NCBI GenBank assembly: GCA_018882785.1
Contig: VERI01000013.1
Location: 1-40,028 of the forward strand
Origin: Burkholderiaceae bacterium
GTDB taxonomy: Bacteria > Pseudomonadota > Gammaproteobacteria > Burkholderiales > Burkholderiaceae_A
Reading direction: 5' to 3'
Length of the DNA: 40,028 nt
Below the pieces are notes generated by a model. It was not told where the DNA came from and searched no databases. It worked only from the letters and a program-made list of their open reading frames with translations. Positions 18,617 through 25,950 of this stretch are shown one piece after another. Each line of letters opens with the position of its first letter. Positions within the stretch are counted from its first letter, which is position 1. The position numbers and the translations under genes were made by a program.

Positions 18617-19954
18617 ATGAAGAAGTCCAAAACATTAATCGCGGGTGCGTTAGCCGCCATCGCCCTGACCACGGCGGGGATGCAGTCTCAGGCGCTCGCG
18701 CAGGCAAAGGTTCAGTTTTTCCCTAGCCTGACCGGCCGTACCGGACCGGTAGCCCCGAACGCAACCCCGTTTGCCAATGGATATTGGGATTACATGAAAC
18801 TGGTCAACGCCCGTGGCGGCATTAACGGCGTCATGACACTTGTCGAAGAGTGTGAGACCGCCTATGCCACAGACCGCGGCGTTGAGTGCTACGAGCGTCT
18901 GAAGGGCAAGCATGGTGGTGCGACCGTATTCCAGCCGCTGTCGACTGGTATTACCTTCGCGCTCACAGAGAAAATTCCCAATGACAAGATTCCCATGATC
19001 ACCTCCGGCTACGGCCGCAGTGACTCTGCAGACGGCATGATCTTTAAGTGGAACTTCCCCCTGATCGGCCACTACTGGGTGGCGGGCGATGCAGTGATTC
19101 AGCATATCGCCAACAAAATGGGCGGCTGGGCCAACCTGAAGGGCAAGAAGATTGCTGTCGGTTATCACGACAGCCCGTTTGGTAAAGAGCTCCTGCCGAT
19201 CATGGAAGAGCGCGCCAAGCGGCATGGGTTCACACTTCAGCTACTGCCTATTCCTGCCCCTGGTGTTGAGCAGAAAGCAATCTGGCTTCAGGTCCGTCAG
19301 CAGCGCCCTGACTTCGTCGTGTTACAGACCTGGGGCATCATGACCGCCACCGCCATCCGCGAGGCCATCGCAGTAGGCTATCCAATGGATAAGGTGATCG
19401 GCACATGGTGGTCTGGTGCTGAGCCGGATATTCGTGATATCGGTGCAGGCGCCCGCGGCTACAGTGCAGTGATGATGCAGCATGGCTCCGAGAAGAACTC
19501 CGAAGTCGTCAAAGAGATCCTCTCCCGTATCCACGACAAGGGCCAGGGCACCGGTCCGCGTGCTGAGGTCGGCGATGTGCTTTACATGCGTGGCGTCGTT
19601 GGCGCAATGCTTGCCGTTGAGGGCGTATTCCGGGCGCAAGAGCGCTACGGCAAGGGCAAGGTCGTAACCGGCGAGCAGGCACGCTGGGGCTATGAGAATC
19701 TGGATATCAATCGCGCACGTCTAGCGCAGCTTGGCTTTACCGGTGTCTTAAGCCCCATCCAGACCACCTGTGCAGACCACATGGGATCCGCATGGGCACG
19801 TATCCACACCTGGGACGGCACCAAGTTCGGCTGGTCCTCTGACTGGCTGCAGGCCGATGAGGCCATCATGCGTCCGATGGTGACCGCATCTGCCGAGCGC
19901 TATGCAAAAGAGAAGAAACTGACACGCCGTACCGAGGCGGACTGCAAGTCCTAA
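18617..19954 (+). CDS. Periplasmic substrate-binding protein of Liv-type importer
   Basis: Periplasmic receptor of the importer (Peripla_BP_6 type), 445 residues. A Sec signal peptide is evident: MKKSK, a hydrophobic core to about residue 22, and cleavage around ALA-QA (residues 26-30). The mature part has two lobes, with SLTGRTGPVAPNATPFANG and LVNARGGINGV at the first and the second beginning near KGKKIAVGYHDSPFGKELL. At 445 residues it is longer than E. coli LivJ (about 367). It resembles binding proteins found next to AMP-ligases rather than true leucine receptors, so an organic acid ligand is possible. AGGAG lies upstream of the ATG. The gap before it has GGGGTTACCCC (18535-18545), a small hairpin that might help set its expression apart from the permeases. 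Confidence 0.9.
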   Translation: MKKSKTLIAGALAAIALTTAGMQSQALAQAKVQFFPSLTGRTGPVAPNATPFANGYWDYMKLVNARGGINGVMTLVEECETAYATDRGVECYERLKGKHGGATVFQPLSTGITFALTEKIPNDKIPMITSGYGRSDSADGMIFKWNFPLIGHYWVAGDAVIQHIANKMGGWANLKGKKIAVGYHDSPFGKELLPIMEERAKRHGFTLQLLPIPAPGVEQKAIWLQVRQQRPDFVVLQTWGIMTATAIREAIAVGYPMDKVIGTWWSGAEPDIRDIGAGARGYSAVMMQHGSEKNSEVVKEILSRIHDKGQGTGPRAEVGDVLYMRGVVGAMLAVEGVFRAQERYGKGKVVTGEQARWGYENLDINRARLAQLGFTGVLSPIQTTCADHMGSAWARIHTWDGTKFGWSSDWLQADEAIMRPMVTASAERYAKEKKLTRRTEADCKS

Positions 19955-20002
19955 TTGCATCCCACCCTCAGCAGAGCCCCCATCACGCACAAGGATCACC
20001 TG

Positions 20003-20818
20003 ATGACGACCGCATCTCCAGTACTCACCGTAAACGGAATTGAGGTCATCTACAACCATGTGATCCTTGTCTTGAAGGGGGTCTCTCTTGCGCTGAACAA
20101 GGGCGGTATCGTTGCCCTGCTCGGCGGTAATGGCGCGGGCAAGACCACGACGCTGAGGGCTGTCTCCAACCTGCTGAAAGGCGAACGCGGCGAGGTCACC
20201 AAGGGCTCTATTGAGTACAAAGGCGAACGCATCGAGGCGCTCTCCCCCGCCGATCTGGTGCGCAGGGGCGTTGTTCAGGTCATGGAGGGCAGACACTGTT
20301 TTGCCCACCTGACAATTGAAGAGAATCTTCTCTCGGGGGCCTACACCCGGGCCGCCTCGAAGGGAGACCTACAGACGTCGCTGGACAAGGTCTACAACTA
20401 TTTCCCAAGGCTTAAAACCCGTCGCAACTCTCAGGCGGCCTACACCTCCGGTGGAGAGCAGCAGATGTGCGCGATCGGCCGGGCACTGATGGCCAATCCT
20501 GAAACGATTCTGCTTGATGAACCCTCGATGGGACTCGCGCCGCAGATTGTCGAAGAGGTCTTCCACATTGTCCAAGATCTCAATAGCCGCGAAGGCGTAA
20601 GTTTCCTTCTCGCCGAACAAAACACCAACGTCGCACTGCGCTTTGCACAATACGGCTATATCCTTGAGAACGGCCGGATCGTGATGGATGGCACTGCCGA
20701 AGATCTCCGCAACAACGAAGACGTTAAAGAGTTCTATCTCGGTGTGTCCTCGGGCGCTGAGCGAAGCTCGTTTCGTGAAGTGAAGTCCTATCGCCGTCGT
20801 AAACGTTGGCTCGCATAA
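20003..20818 (+). CDS. ABC importer ATP-binding protein, LivF type
   Basis: Second ATPase of the importer, 271 residues from the ATG at 20003. That start has AAGGA seven bases upstream; an in-frame TTG at 19955 directly after the previous stop codon is less likely. Walker A is GGNGAGKTT, followed by the LivF-type VMEGRHCFAHLTIEENL, a signature-like TSGGEQQMCAIGRALM, Walker B TILLDEPSMGLAP and LLAEQNTNVAL at the H-loop position, where the usual His reads Asn. The C-terminus has an extra basic tail (YRRRKRWLA). It closes the transporter block and is followed by the PaaK-like gene after 15 bp. Confidence 0.92.
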   Translation: MTTASPVLTVNGIEVIYNHVILVLKGVSLALNKGGIVALLGGNGAGKTTTLRAVSNLLKGERGEVTKGSIEYKGERIEALSPADLVRRGVVQVMEGRHCFAHLTIEENLLSGAYTRAASKGDLQTSLDKVYNYFPRLKTRRNSQAAYTSGGEQQMCAIGRALMANPETILLDEPSMGLAPQIVEEVFHIVQDLNSREGVSFLLAEQNTNVALRFAQYGYILENGRIVMDGTAEDLRNNEDVKEFYLGVSSGAERSSFREVKSYRRRKRWLA

Positions 20819-20833
20819 GGGCCTAACCACAGT

Positions 20834-22087
20834 ATGACCCCATCTGAACAGCAGGAACGTCGTTCCCGGGATGATCGCGAGCGAGATCTGCTCTCCCGTT
20901 TGCAAGAGACCGTAGCGCATGCAAAATCACACGCGCCCTACTACAGCAAGACACTCAGCGATCTAGAGCCGCACCAGCTGAAATCCCTCGCGGATATCGC
21001 GTCGCTTCCGGTAACCCGAAAATCTACCCTGTCTTCCCTACAGGCATCCGAACCTCCGTTCGGGGGGTTTCTGGCCGCACCGTTTACCGCGCTACGCCGG
21101 GTCTTTCAATCACCCGGTCCGATCTATGAGCCGCAGGGCATGACCGTGGATCACTTCGGGATGATGCGTGCACTGCGCGCCGCGGGATTCCAGGCCGGCG
21201 ATCTGGTGCACAACAGTTTCTCGTATCACCTCTCTCCAGGCGCGTGGATTATCGAGGGTGGACTGCATGCCCTGGGCTGTTGGGTATTGCCCGCCGGGAT
21301 CGGCCAGACCGAGCAACAGGTACAGGCGATCGCCCAGCTCCGACCCGCAGGCTACACGGGCACGCCAAGTTTTCTAAAAATCCTGATTGAGAAGGGCCAG
21401 GAGATGAACCTCGCGACAGACAGCCTGCGTAAGGCACTGGTCTCGGGTGAGGCGCTTACCCCCTCCACACGTCAATGGCTTGCTGAGCGCAATATTCGCG
21501 TCGGCCAGGCGTATGCGACTGCGGATCTCGGGATGATCGCCTATGAGACCGCTGACCCCGCCCAGGGACTCGTGGTCAACGAGGATGCGATTGTTGAAAT
21601 CGTCGAGCCTGGCGGCAGTGCGCCAATGCCCATCGGTGAAGTCGGTGAGGTCGTTGTCACCACCTTTAATCGCGAATATCCAATGATTCGGTTTGCTACC
21701 GGTGACCTGTCGGCAATTGATCCAAGATCGCTTCAAAGCGCGACCGACTGTGGCCGGACCAATATCCGGATAAAGGGCTGGCTCGGCAGGGCCGACCAAA
21801 CGACGAAGGTGCGGGGCATGTTTGTGCATCCGGGCCAGATTGGCCAGATCATCAAGGGCTTTCCCATGATCACCAAGGCCCGTCTTGTGCTTACCGGAAA
21901 CATCGGCAGCGACACGATGACACTGCATTGCGAGGTGGCAGACCGTGCCGCCGTTCAATCCAACAGCCAGTCACTCATTGATACTGCGCGGGAGGTCACC
22001 CGACTACGCTGCGAACTTTCATTTGTCGCACCGGGCACACTCCCCGATGACGGCAAGCTCATTGAAGACGCACGAAGCTACGCATAG
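20834..22087 (+). CDS. PaaK-like (phenylacetate-CoA ligase family) protein with replaced phosphate loop
   Basis: 417 residues with the overall plan of phenylacetate-CoA ligases: an N-terminal helix region (AHAKSHAPYYSKTL), a central TGTPSFLKILIEKG, an A5-like GQAYATADLGMIAYE, the A7 aspartate in FATGDL, the A8 segment KGWLGRADQTTKVRGMFVHPGQI, and a C-terminal GKLIEDAR that could supply the A10 lysine. The A3 loop, normally Ser-Ser-Gly-Thr-Thr-Gly-x-Pro, is SPGPIYEP at residues 93-100. ATP binding may therefore be altered, or the protein may do something other than adenylation. It ends the operon behind the importer. The ATG at 20834 has AAGGG eleven bases upstream. The family assignment is firm; the activity is open. 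Confidence 0.85.
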   Translation: MTPSEQQERRSRDDRERDLLSRLQETVAHAKSHAPYYSKTLSDLEPHQLKSLADIASLPVTRKSTLSSLQASEPPFGGFLAAPFTALRRVFQSPGPIYEPQGMTVDHFGMMRALRAAGFQAGDLVHNSFSYHLSPGAWIIEGGLHALGCWVLPAGIGQTEQQVQAIAQLRPAGYTGTPSFLKILIEKGQEMNLATDSLRKALVSGEALTPSTRQWLAERNIRVGQAYATADLGMIAYETADPAQGLVVNEDAIVEIVEPGGSAPMPIGEVGEVVVTTFNREYPMIRFATGDLSAIDPRSLQSATDCGRTNIRIKGWLGRADQTTKVRGMFVHPGQIGQIIKGFPMITKARLVLTGNIGSDTMTLHCEVADRAAVQSNSQSLIDTAREVTRLRCELSFVAPGTLPDDGKLIEDARSYA

Positions 22088-22095
22088 TCGGGCAT

Positions 22096-22114
22096 AGCGG
22101 CCATACCAGCCGCT
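22096..22114. other. Hairpin between convergent genes
   Basis: AGCGGC (22096-22101) and GCCGCT (22109-22114) form a 6-bp stem around a seven-base loop, inside the 32-bp gap between the convergent PaaK-like and HMG-CoA lyase genes. No T-run follows on either strand, so it is not a textbook intrinsic terminator. It may still mark the ends of both transcripts. Confidence 0.35.
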
Positions 22115-22119
22115 CACGA

Positions 22120-23055
22120 TCACTGCGCCGAATGGGTAGCGGCCTGTCGTGCGAGCCAGGCCCGACCAGCCCGTGATGCATTCGGCCGGCCCAGCACCCG
22201 AGAGATCGCTTCACCCGCCTCAGCGAGCAGAGTGAGATCAATTCCTGTCGTAATTCCCAGCCCATGCATTAAAAAGACAATGTCTTCAGTGGCCACGTTG
22301 CCGGTGGCCCCGCGGGCATATGGACAGCCGCCAAGGCCGGCCACCGAGCCATGAAAAATAGCGACGCCAGATTCAAGTGCCGCCACGATATTCGCGATCG
22401 CCTGGCCGTAGGTGTCGTGAAAATGGCCGCTAAAACGCTCGCGCTCGTACCGGCGGAAGATCCATTCGTAGACCGTCTTTACCTGATGGGCGGTGCCAAC
22501 CCCAATGGTGTCGGCAATATCAATCTCCACACAACCCAGATCCATCATTCGGTCGACCACATCCAACACTCGGCTCGGATCCACAGCACCCTCGTAGGGG
22601 CAGCCAAGGCAGCAGGAGATACTGCCACGGAGCCGAATTCCATCAGCAAGGGCTGCCTGGGCGACTGGCCGAAATCGTTCAATCGATTCTGCAATGCTGC
22701 AATTGATATTTTTCTGTGAAAAGCCCTCTGATGCCGCGCCGAAAATAACGACCTCGTCCATACCTGCCTCGCGGGCAGACTCATATCCCCGCATGTTCGG
22801 CGTGAGGGCCGAGTAGATGATCCCGGGCGTGCGCTCAACCGCCTGCATGACCGCAAGCCCGTCGGCCATCTGCGGCACCCACTTAGGCGACACAAATGAC
22901 ACCGCCTCTATATTGGGCAGTCCCGCACGGGCCAGCCGGTGAATGAGCGACACCTTGTCTGTCACGGATACAAGTTGCTTTTCATTTTGTAGACCATCCC
23001 GCGGACTGACATCAACAATCTTGACGCGCTCCGGAAGTTGAGTGGCTGTCGACAC
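22120..23055 (-). CDS. liuE: Hydroxymethylglutaryl-CoA lyase
   Basis: Cleaves 3-hydroxy-3-methylglutaryl-CoA to acetoacetate and acetyl-CoA, the last step of the leucine pathway. 311 residues. VKIVDVSPRDGLQNEK is the family start, with metal-site Asp and catalytic Arg; SFVSPKWVPQMADG follows, and the catalytic cysteine lies in GLGGCPYARGATGNVATED (Cys at about residue 244). The start is GTG at 23055 with GAGG six bases upstream. It is last in the four-gene minus-strand operon, 9 bp after the acyl-CoA dehydrogenase, and about 12 kb away from liuA, liuB and liuD. The hydratase that feeds it is not seen in the window. Confidence 0.95.
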   Translation of the reverse strand: MSTATQLPERVKIVDVSPRDGLQNEKQLVSVTDKVSLIHRLARAGLPNIEAVSFVSPKWVPQMADGLAVMQAVERTPGIIYSALTPNMRGYESAREAGMDEVVIFGAASEGFSQKNINCSIAESIERFRPVAQAALADGIRLRGSISCCLGCPYEGAVDPSRVLDVVDRMMDLGCVEIDIADTIGVGTAHQVKTVYEWIFRRYERERFSGHFHDTYGQAIANIVAALESGVAIFHGSVAGLGGCPYARGATGNVATEDIVFLMHGLGITTGIDLTLLAEAGEAISRVLGRPNASRAGRAWLARQAATHSAQ

Positions 23056-23064
23056 CGCAGGCCT

Positions 23065-24210
23065 CTATGCAGATGTACTGTTGGACAAGGCGCGCGCGAT
23101 CAGAATCTTTTGTACATCGCTGGTGCCCTCATAGATCTGGCAGACGCGTACATCGCGGTAGAACCGCTCGACAGGAAAGTCCTTCACGATGCCATAACCA
23201 CCGAAAATCTGGATCGCCTCTGAACAGATCCGCTCAGCCATCTCACTGGCATAAAGCTTTGCCATCGCAGCCTCCTTCAGACAGGGGCGGCCGGCATCCT
23301 TTAAGCTTGCCGCGTGCCAGACCATCTGACGTGCGGCCTCGATTTGTGTGGCCATATCCGCAAGCCGAAACTGTACGGCCTGATGCTGAAAGATCGGCTG
23401 GCCGAATGCCTCGCGCTCCTTCGCGTACGCCAAAGCAGCCTCAAATGCCGCCCGGGCCATGCCAACCGACTGCGCGGCGATGCCGATTCGTCCGCCCTCC
23501 AGACCGGAGAGCGCAATCTTGTACCCCTGCCCCTCGGCGCCGATGCGATAACTCGCCGGGATACGACAGTTTTCAAATAGGATCTGGGCAGTATCCGAAG
23601 AATTCTGGCCGATCTTTTCCTCAAGCCTTGCGACCGCATAGCCTGGCGTATCCGTTGGCACCATAAAGGCCGACATACGTTCACTTGGGCTGCCCGAGCC
23701 GGTTACGGCAATGACGATCGCCACCTGGCCATTTTTACCACTGGTAATAAACTGTTTTACACCGTTGATCAGATAGTCATTGCCGTCGCGTCGCGCCGTC
23801 GTGCGCACCTCGGCCGCATTTGAACCCGCCTGAGGCTCCGTTAGACAAAAAGCGCCGAGCATCTTGCCACTGGCCAGCGGGACCAGCCATTGGCGTTTCT
23901 GTTCCTCGGTGCCGTAGGCAAGCAAAATGCTACAGACGGGACAGTTGTTGACGGAAATTGCTGTACTGGTCCCCCCATCAGCAGCCGCAATTTCCTCCAG
24001 AATGAGTGCGAGGCATACTGCATCTAGGCCGGCACCACCATATTCCTGCGGCACCATCACGCCATAACAGCCTAACGCTGCAAGCTGCTGATGGATATCT
24101 TTCGGGAACACATGATCGCGATCCCACTGCGCAGCCTTAGGGACAATCTCGTTTCGGCAGAAATCTGCCAGCGCATCCCGGACCTGCTGTTGTTCCTCAC
24201 TGAGCACCAT
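23065..24210 (-). CDS. Short-chain acyl-CoA dehydrogenase
   Basis: FAD-dependent acyl-CoA dehydrogenase of 381 residues. Visible signatures are PQEYGGAGLDAVCLALILEE, FCLTEPQAGSNAAEVRT, KQFITSGKNGQVAIVIAVTG, REAFGQPIFQHQAVQF and IFGGYGIVKDFPVERFYRD. The catalytic glutamate is at the usual short-chain position in CQIYEGTSDVQ, unlike the isovaleryl-CoA enzyme at 8747. Butyryl-CoA, isobutyryl-CoA or 2-methylbutyryl-CoA are all plausible substrates; position next to a thiolase, and the presence of icmF in the window, favour short-chain substrates. Its ATG at 24210 is 26 bp after the thiolase stop codon, and its stop codon lies 9 bp before the lyase start. Confidence 0.92.
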   Translation of the reverse strand: MVLSEEQQQVRDALADFCRNEIVPKAAQWDRDHVFPKDIHQQLAALGCYGVMVPQEYGGAGLDAVCLALILEEIAAADGGTSTAISVNNCPVCSILLAYGTEEQKRQWLVPLASGKMLGAFCLTEPQAGSNAAEVRTTARRDGNDYLINGVKQFITSGKNGQVAIVIAVTGSGSPSERMSAFMVPTDTPGYAVARLEEKIGQNSSDTAQILFENCRIPASYRIGAEGQGYKIALSGLEGGRIGIAAQSVGMARAAFEAALAYAKEREAFGQPIFQHQAVQFRLADMATQIEAARQMVWHAASLKDAGRPCLKEAAMAKLYASEMAERICSEAIQIFGGYGIVKDFPVERFYRDVRVCQIYEGTSDVQKILIARALSNSTSA

Positions 24211-24236
24211 GGTGAATGATCTTTCCTGGCATTAAT

Positions 24237-25430
24237 TTAATTAATCTCAATACCCACAGCAGTGGCCTCACCACCGCCGATACACAGGCTCGCTACGCCC
24301 CGCTTCAATCCACGCTGACGCAAGGCGTGGATGAGCGTGACAATAATCCGCGCGCCAGAGGCACCGATGGGATGGCCCAGGGCACAGGCTCCGCCGTTGA
24401 CATTTAAACGCTCGCGAGGAATCTTCAGATCGCGGGCGGCCGCCATTGCGACCACAGCGAAAGCCTCATTGATTTCCCATAGATTCACATCAGCGACCTG
24501 CCAGGCATTGGCCTTCAGTAGCCGCTCGATCGCACCAATTGGTGCAGTCGGAAAGTCACTTGGCGTGGCCGCATAACCCGCATGGCCAACCATTCTCGCA
24601 ATTGGTGCTCTGCCCAGGCGCTCTGCGGTGGACAGCCGAGTCATTACTAAGGCAGCCGCACCGTCACTGATCGACGACGAAGAGGCTGCAGTTACCGTGC
24701 CGTCTTTGGCAAACGCAGGCTTTAGGCTTGGAATCTTCTCAATGGCAATGGTTCGGGGACCCTCGTCGGAGACGATCTGAACCGACCCCTTCCGAGTGGA
24801 GACCTCAACCGGAGCGATCTCTTCCTTGAATTCGCCACTGTCTGCCGCACGCTTTGCCCAACTGACTGACTCAATCGCAAACTGATCCTGCATCTCACGC
24901 GTAAACTTGTATTGGCGGGCACAGTCTTCGCCATAGGTGCCCATCGAACGTCCGGGCTCATAGGCATCTTCCAGACCATCGAGCATCATGTGGTCGTACA
25001 CGGTACTGTGTCCTATCCGATAACCCGCACGGGCCCGCGCAAGCAGATAAGGCGCGTTACTCATACTCTCCATTCCCCCGGCGACCACCACATCGGCCGC
25101 ACCCAGCACCAGGGTGTCATGCATGCCCATGACGGATCGCATGCCTGAGCCGCAGACCTTATTAACAGTCGTACAGACGGTCGAACTGGGAAGCCCTGCG
25201 CCCAATGCCGCCTGACGGGCGGGTGCCTGGCCAACACCAGCAGGCAGCACACAGCCGAACATGAGTTCATCGACGACCTCTGGGGAGATGGATGCCTTTG
25301 CCAGCGCGGCACGGATACTCACCGAACCAAGCATCGGGGCGGTCAACGGCGAGAGCTCGCCCATAAAGTTGCCCATCGGCGTACGGGCCGCAGAAAGAAA
25401 GACGACTGGATCTTGGGTGATGGGCTTCAT
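24237..25430 (-). CDS. Acetyl-CoA acetyltransferase (thiolase)
   Basis: Thiolase of 397 residues, which condenses two acetyl-CoA or cleaves acetoacetyl-CoA. The nucleophile Cys is in NKVCGSGMRSV (residue 93), the second active-site stretch is NVNGGACALGHPIGASGARI with its His, and the third is CIGGGEATAVG with the acid-base Cys. LWEINEAFAVVAMA is also present. The second of two closely spaced ATGs (25430) is preferred, since AAGGAG lies nine bases before it but only three before the ATG at 25436. In this operon it could split the acetoacetyl-CoA derived from HMG-CoA lyase product or finish beta-oxidation of butyryl-CoA. A 2-methylacetoacetyl-CoA thiolase role (isoleucine) is an alternative. 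Confidence 0.94.
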   Translation of the reverse strand: MKPITQDPVVFLSAARTPMGNFMGELSPLTAPMLGSVSIRAALAKASISPEVVDELMFGCVLPAGVGQAPARQAALGAGLPSSTVCTTVNKVCGSGMRSVMGMHDTLVLGAADVVVAGGMESMSNAPYLLARARAGYRIGHSTVYDHMMLDGLEDAYEPGRSMGTYGEDCARQYKFTREMQDQFAIESVSWAKRAADSGEFKEEIAPVEVSTRKGSVQIVSDEGPRTIAIEKIPSLKPAFAKDGTVTAASSSSISDGAAALVMTRLSTAERLGRAPIARMVGHAGYAATPSDFPTAPIGAIERLLKANAWQVADVNLWEINEAFAVVAMAAARDLKIPRERLNVNGGACALGHPIGASGARIIVTLIHALRQRGLKRGVASLCIGGGEATAVGIEIN

Positions 25431-25452
25431 GTCCATGCTCTCCTTGACTAAG

Positions 25453-25890
25453 TTAGATCGACGACAGCCCTTCCATCACGAAGAGCGTCATCAGAGCGAC
25501 CGCACATTTCTTCCGCTGGCCGTTCTTCTCGATAAACACATCTCCCTGACAGACCATAAGCATCCGGCCGGGTTTAAGCACATTGCCAACCGCAACTAAG
25601 CGGTCTCCGTCTGCTGGGGAAATCAGATTAATCTTGTACTCCGCAGTCAGGCCTGCCTTTCCGGGCGGGACCATCGATAGCGCCGCATAACCACAGGCAG
25701 TATCCGCCAACGCCCCCACCACGCCACCATGGAAAAACCCGTGCTGCTGGGTAACCACCTCGGATAACGGTATCGAGATTACCGACCGGCCTTCCTCGAT
25801 CTCATCGAGTGAGGCCTGAAAGTGCCGCATCAGACCCTGGGCCGCAAAACTGCTTCGAACTTCTTCAATTCGGGAAGGAGATAACGCCAT
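25453..25890 (-). CDS. PaaI-family thioesterase
   Basis: Hotdog-fold protein of 145 residues. The motif HGFFHGGVVGALADTACGYAA is the PaaI-type catalytic segment (the His-Gly-Gly turn and the Asp on the helix), followed by LTAEYKINLISPADGDRL and GRMLMVCQGDVFIE. Members hydrolyse acyl-CoA or aryl-CoA thioesters that would otherwise trap CoA. The ATG at 25890 has GGAG about eight bases upstream. It is first in the minus-strand operon with thiolase, acyl-CoA dehydrogenase and HMG-CoA lyase, and it diverges from the HSD10-like gene. The substrate is unknown. Confidence 0.88.
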   Translation of the reverse strand: MALSPSRIEEVRSSFAAQGLMRHFQASLDEIEEGRSVISIPLSEVVTQQHGFFHGGVVGALADTACGYAALSMVPPGKAGLTAEYKINLISPADGDRLVAVGNVLKPGRMLMVCQGDVFIEKNGQRKKCAVALMTLFVMEGLSSI

Positions 25891-25910
25891 TCAATCGCTC
25901 CGAGAGACCA

Positions 25911-25946
25911 GTTTGACCTTAGCGTCTGCCTCCCCTAAAGTCAAAC
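25911..25946. promoter_or_regulatory. Inverted repeat flanking the HSD10-like gene promoter
   Basis: GTTTGAC (25911-25917) and GTCAAAC (25940-25946) are a perfect 7-bp inverted repeat separated by 22 bases. The left arm contains most of the -35 element and the right arm overlaps the end of the -10 element of the promoter at 25913-25941. This could be an operator bound by a dimeric regulator over the divergent gap, or chance. No regulator gene is present nearby. Confidence 0.35.
25913..25941 (+). promoter_or_regulatory. Promoter for the HSD10-like gene, probably leaderless
   Basis: TTGACC (25913-25918) and TAAAGT (25936-25941) are spaced by exactly 17 bases. The ATG is at 25951, only nine bases after the -10 element, so transcription would begin at or just before the start codon. 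No ribosome-binding site is present between them. The gap is also the divergent intergenic region with the thioesterase gene. Confidence 0.55.
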
Positions 25947-25950
25947 CCAT

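Noticed and set aside
15716-20818. Importer as a plain leucine/isoleucine/valine transporter
   Set aside because: Subunit types fit the Liv family, but the coupling to an AMP-ligase, the long binding protein and the PaaK-like partner argue against naming an amino acid substrate.
22096-22114. Hairpin as an intrinsic bidirectional terminator
   Set aside because: The stem is only six pairs and no T-run follows on either strand; listed only as a hairpin.
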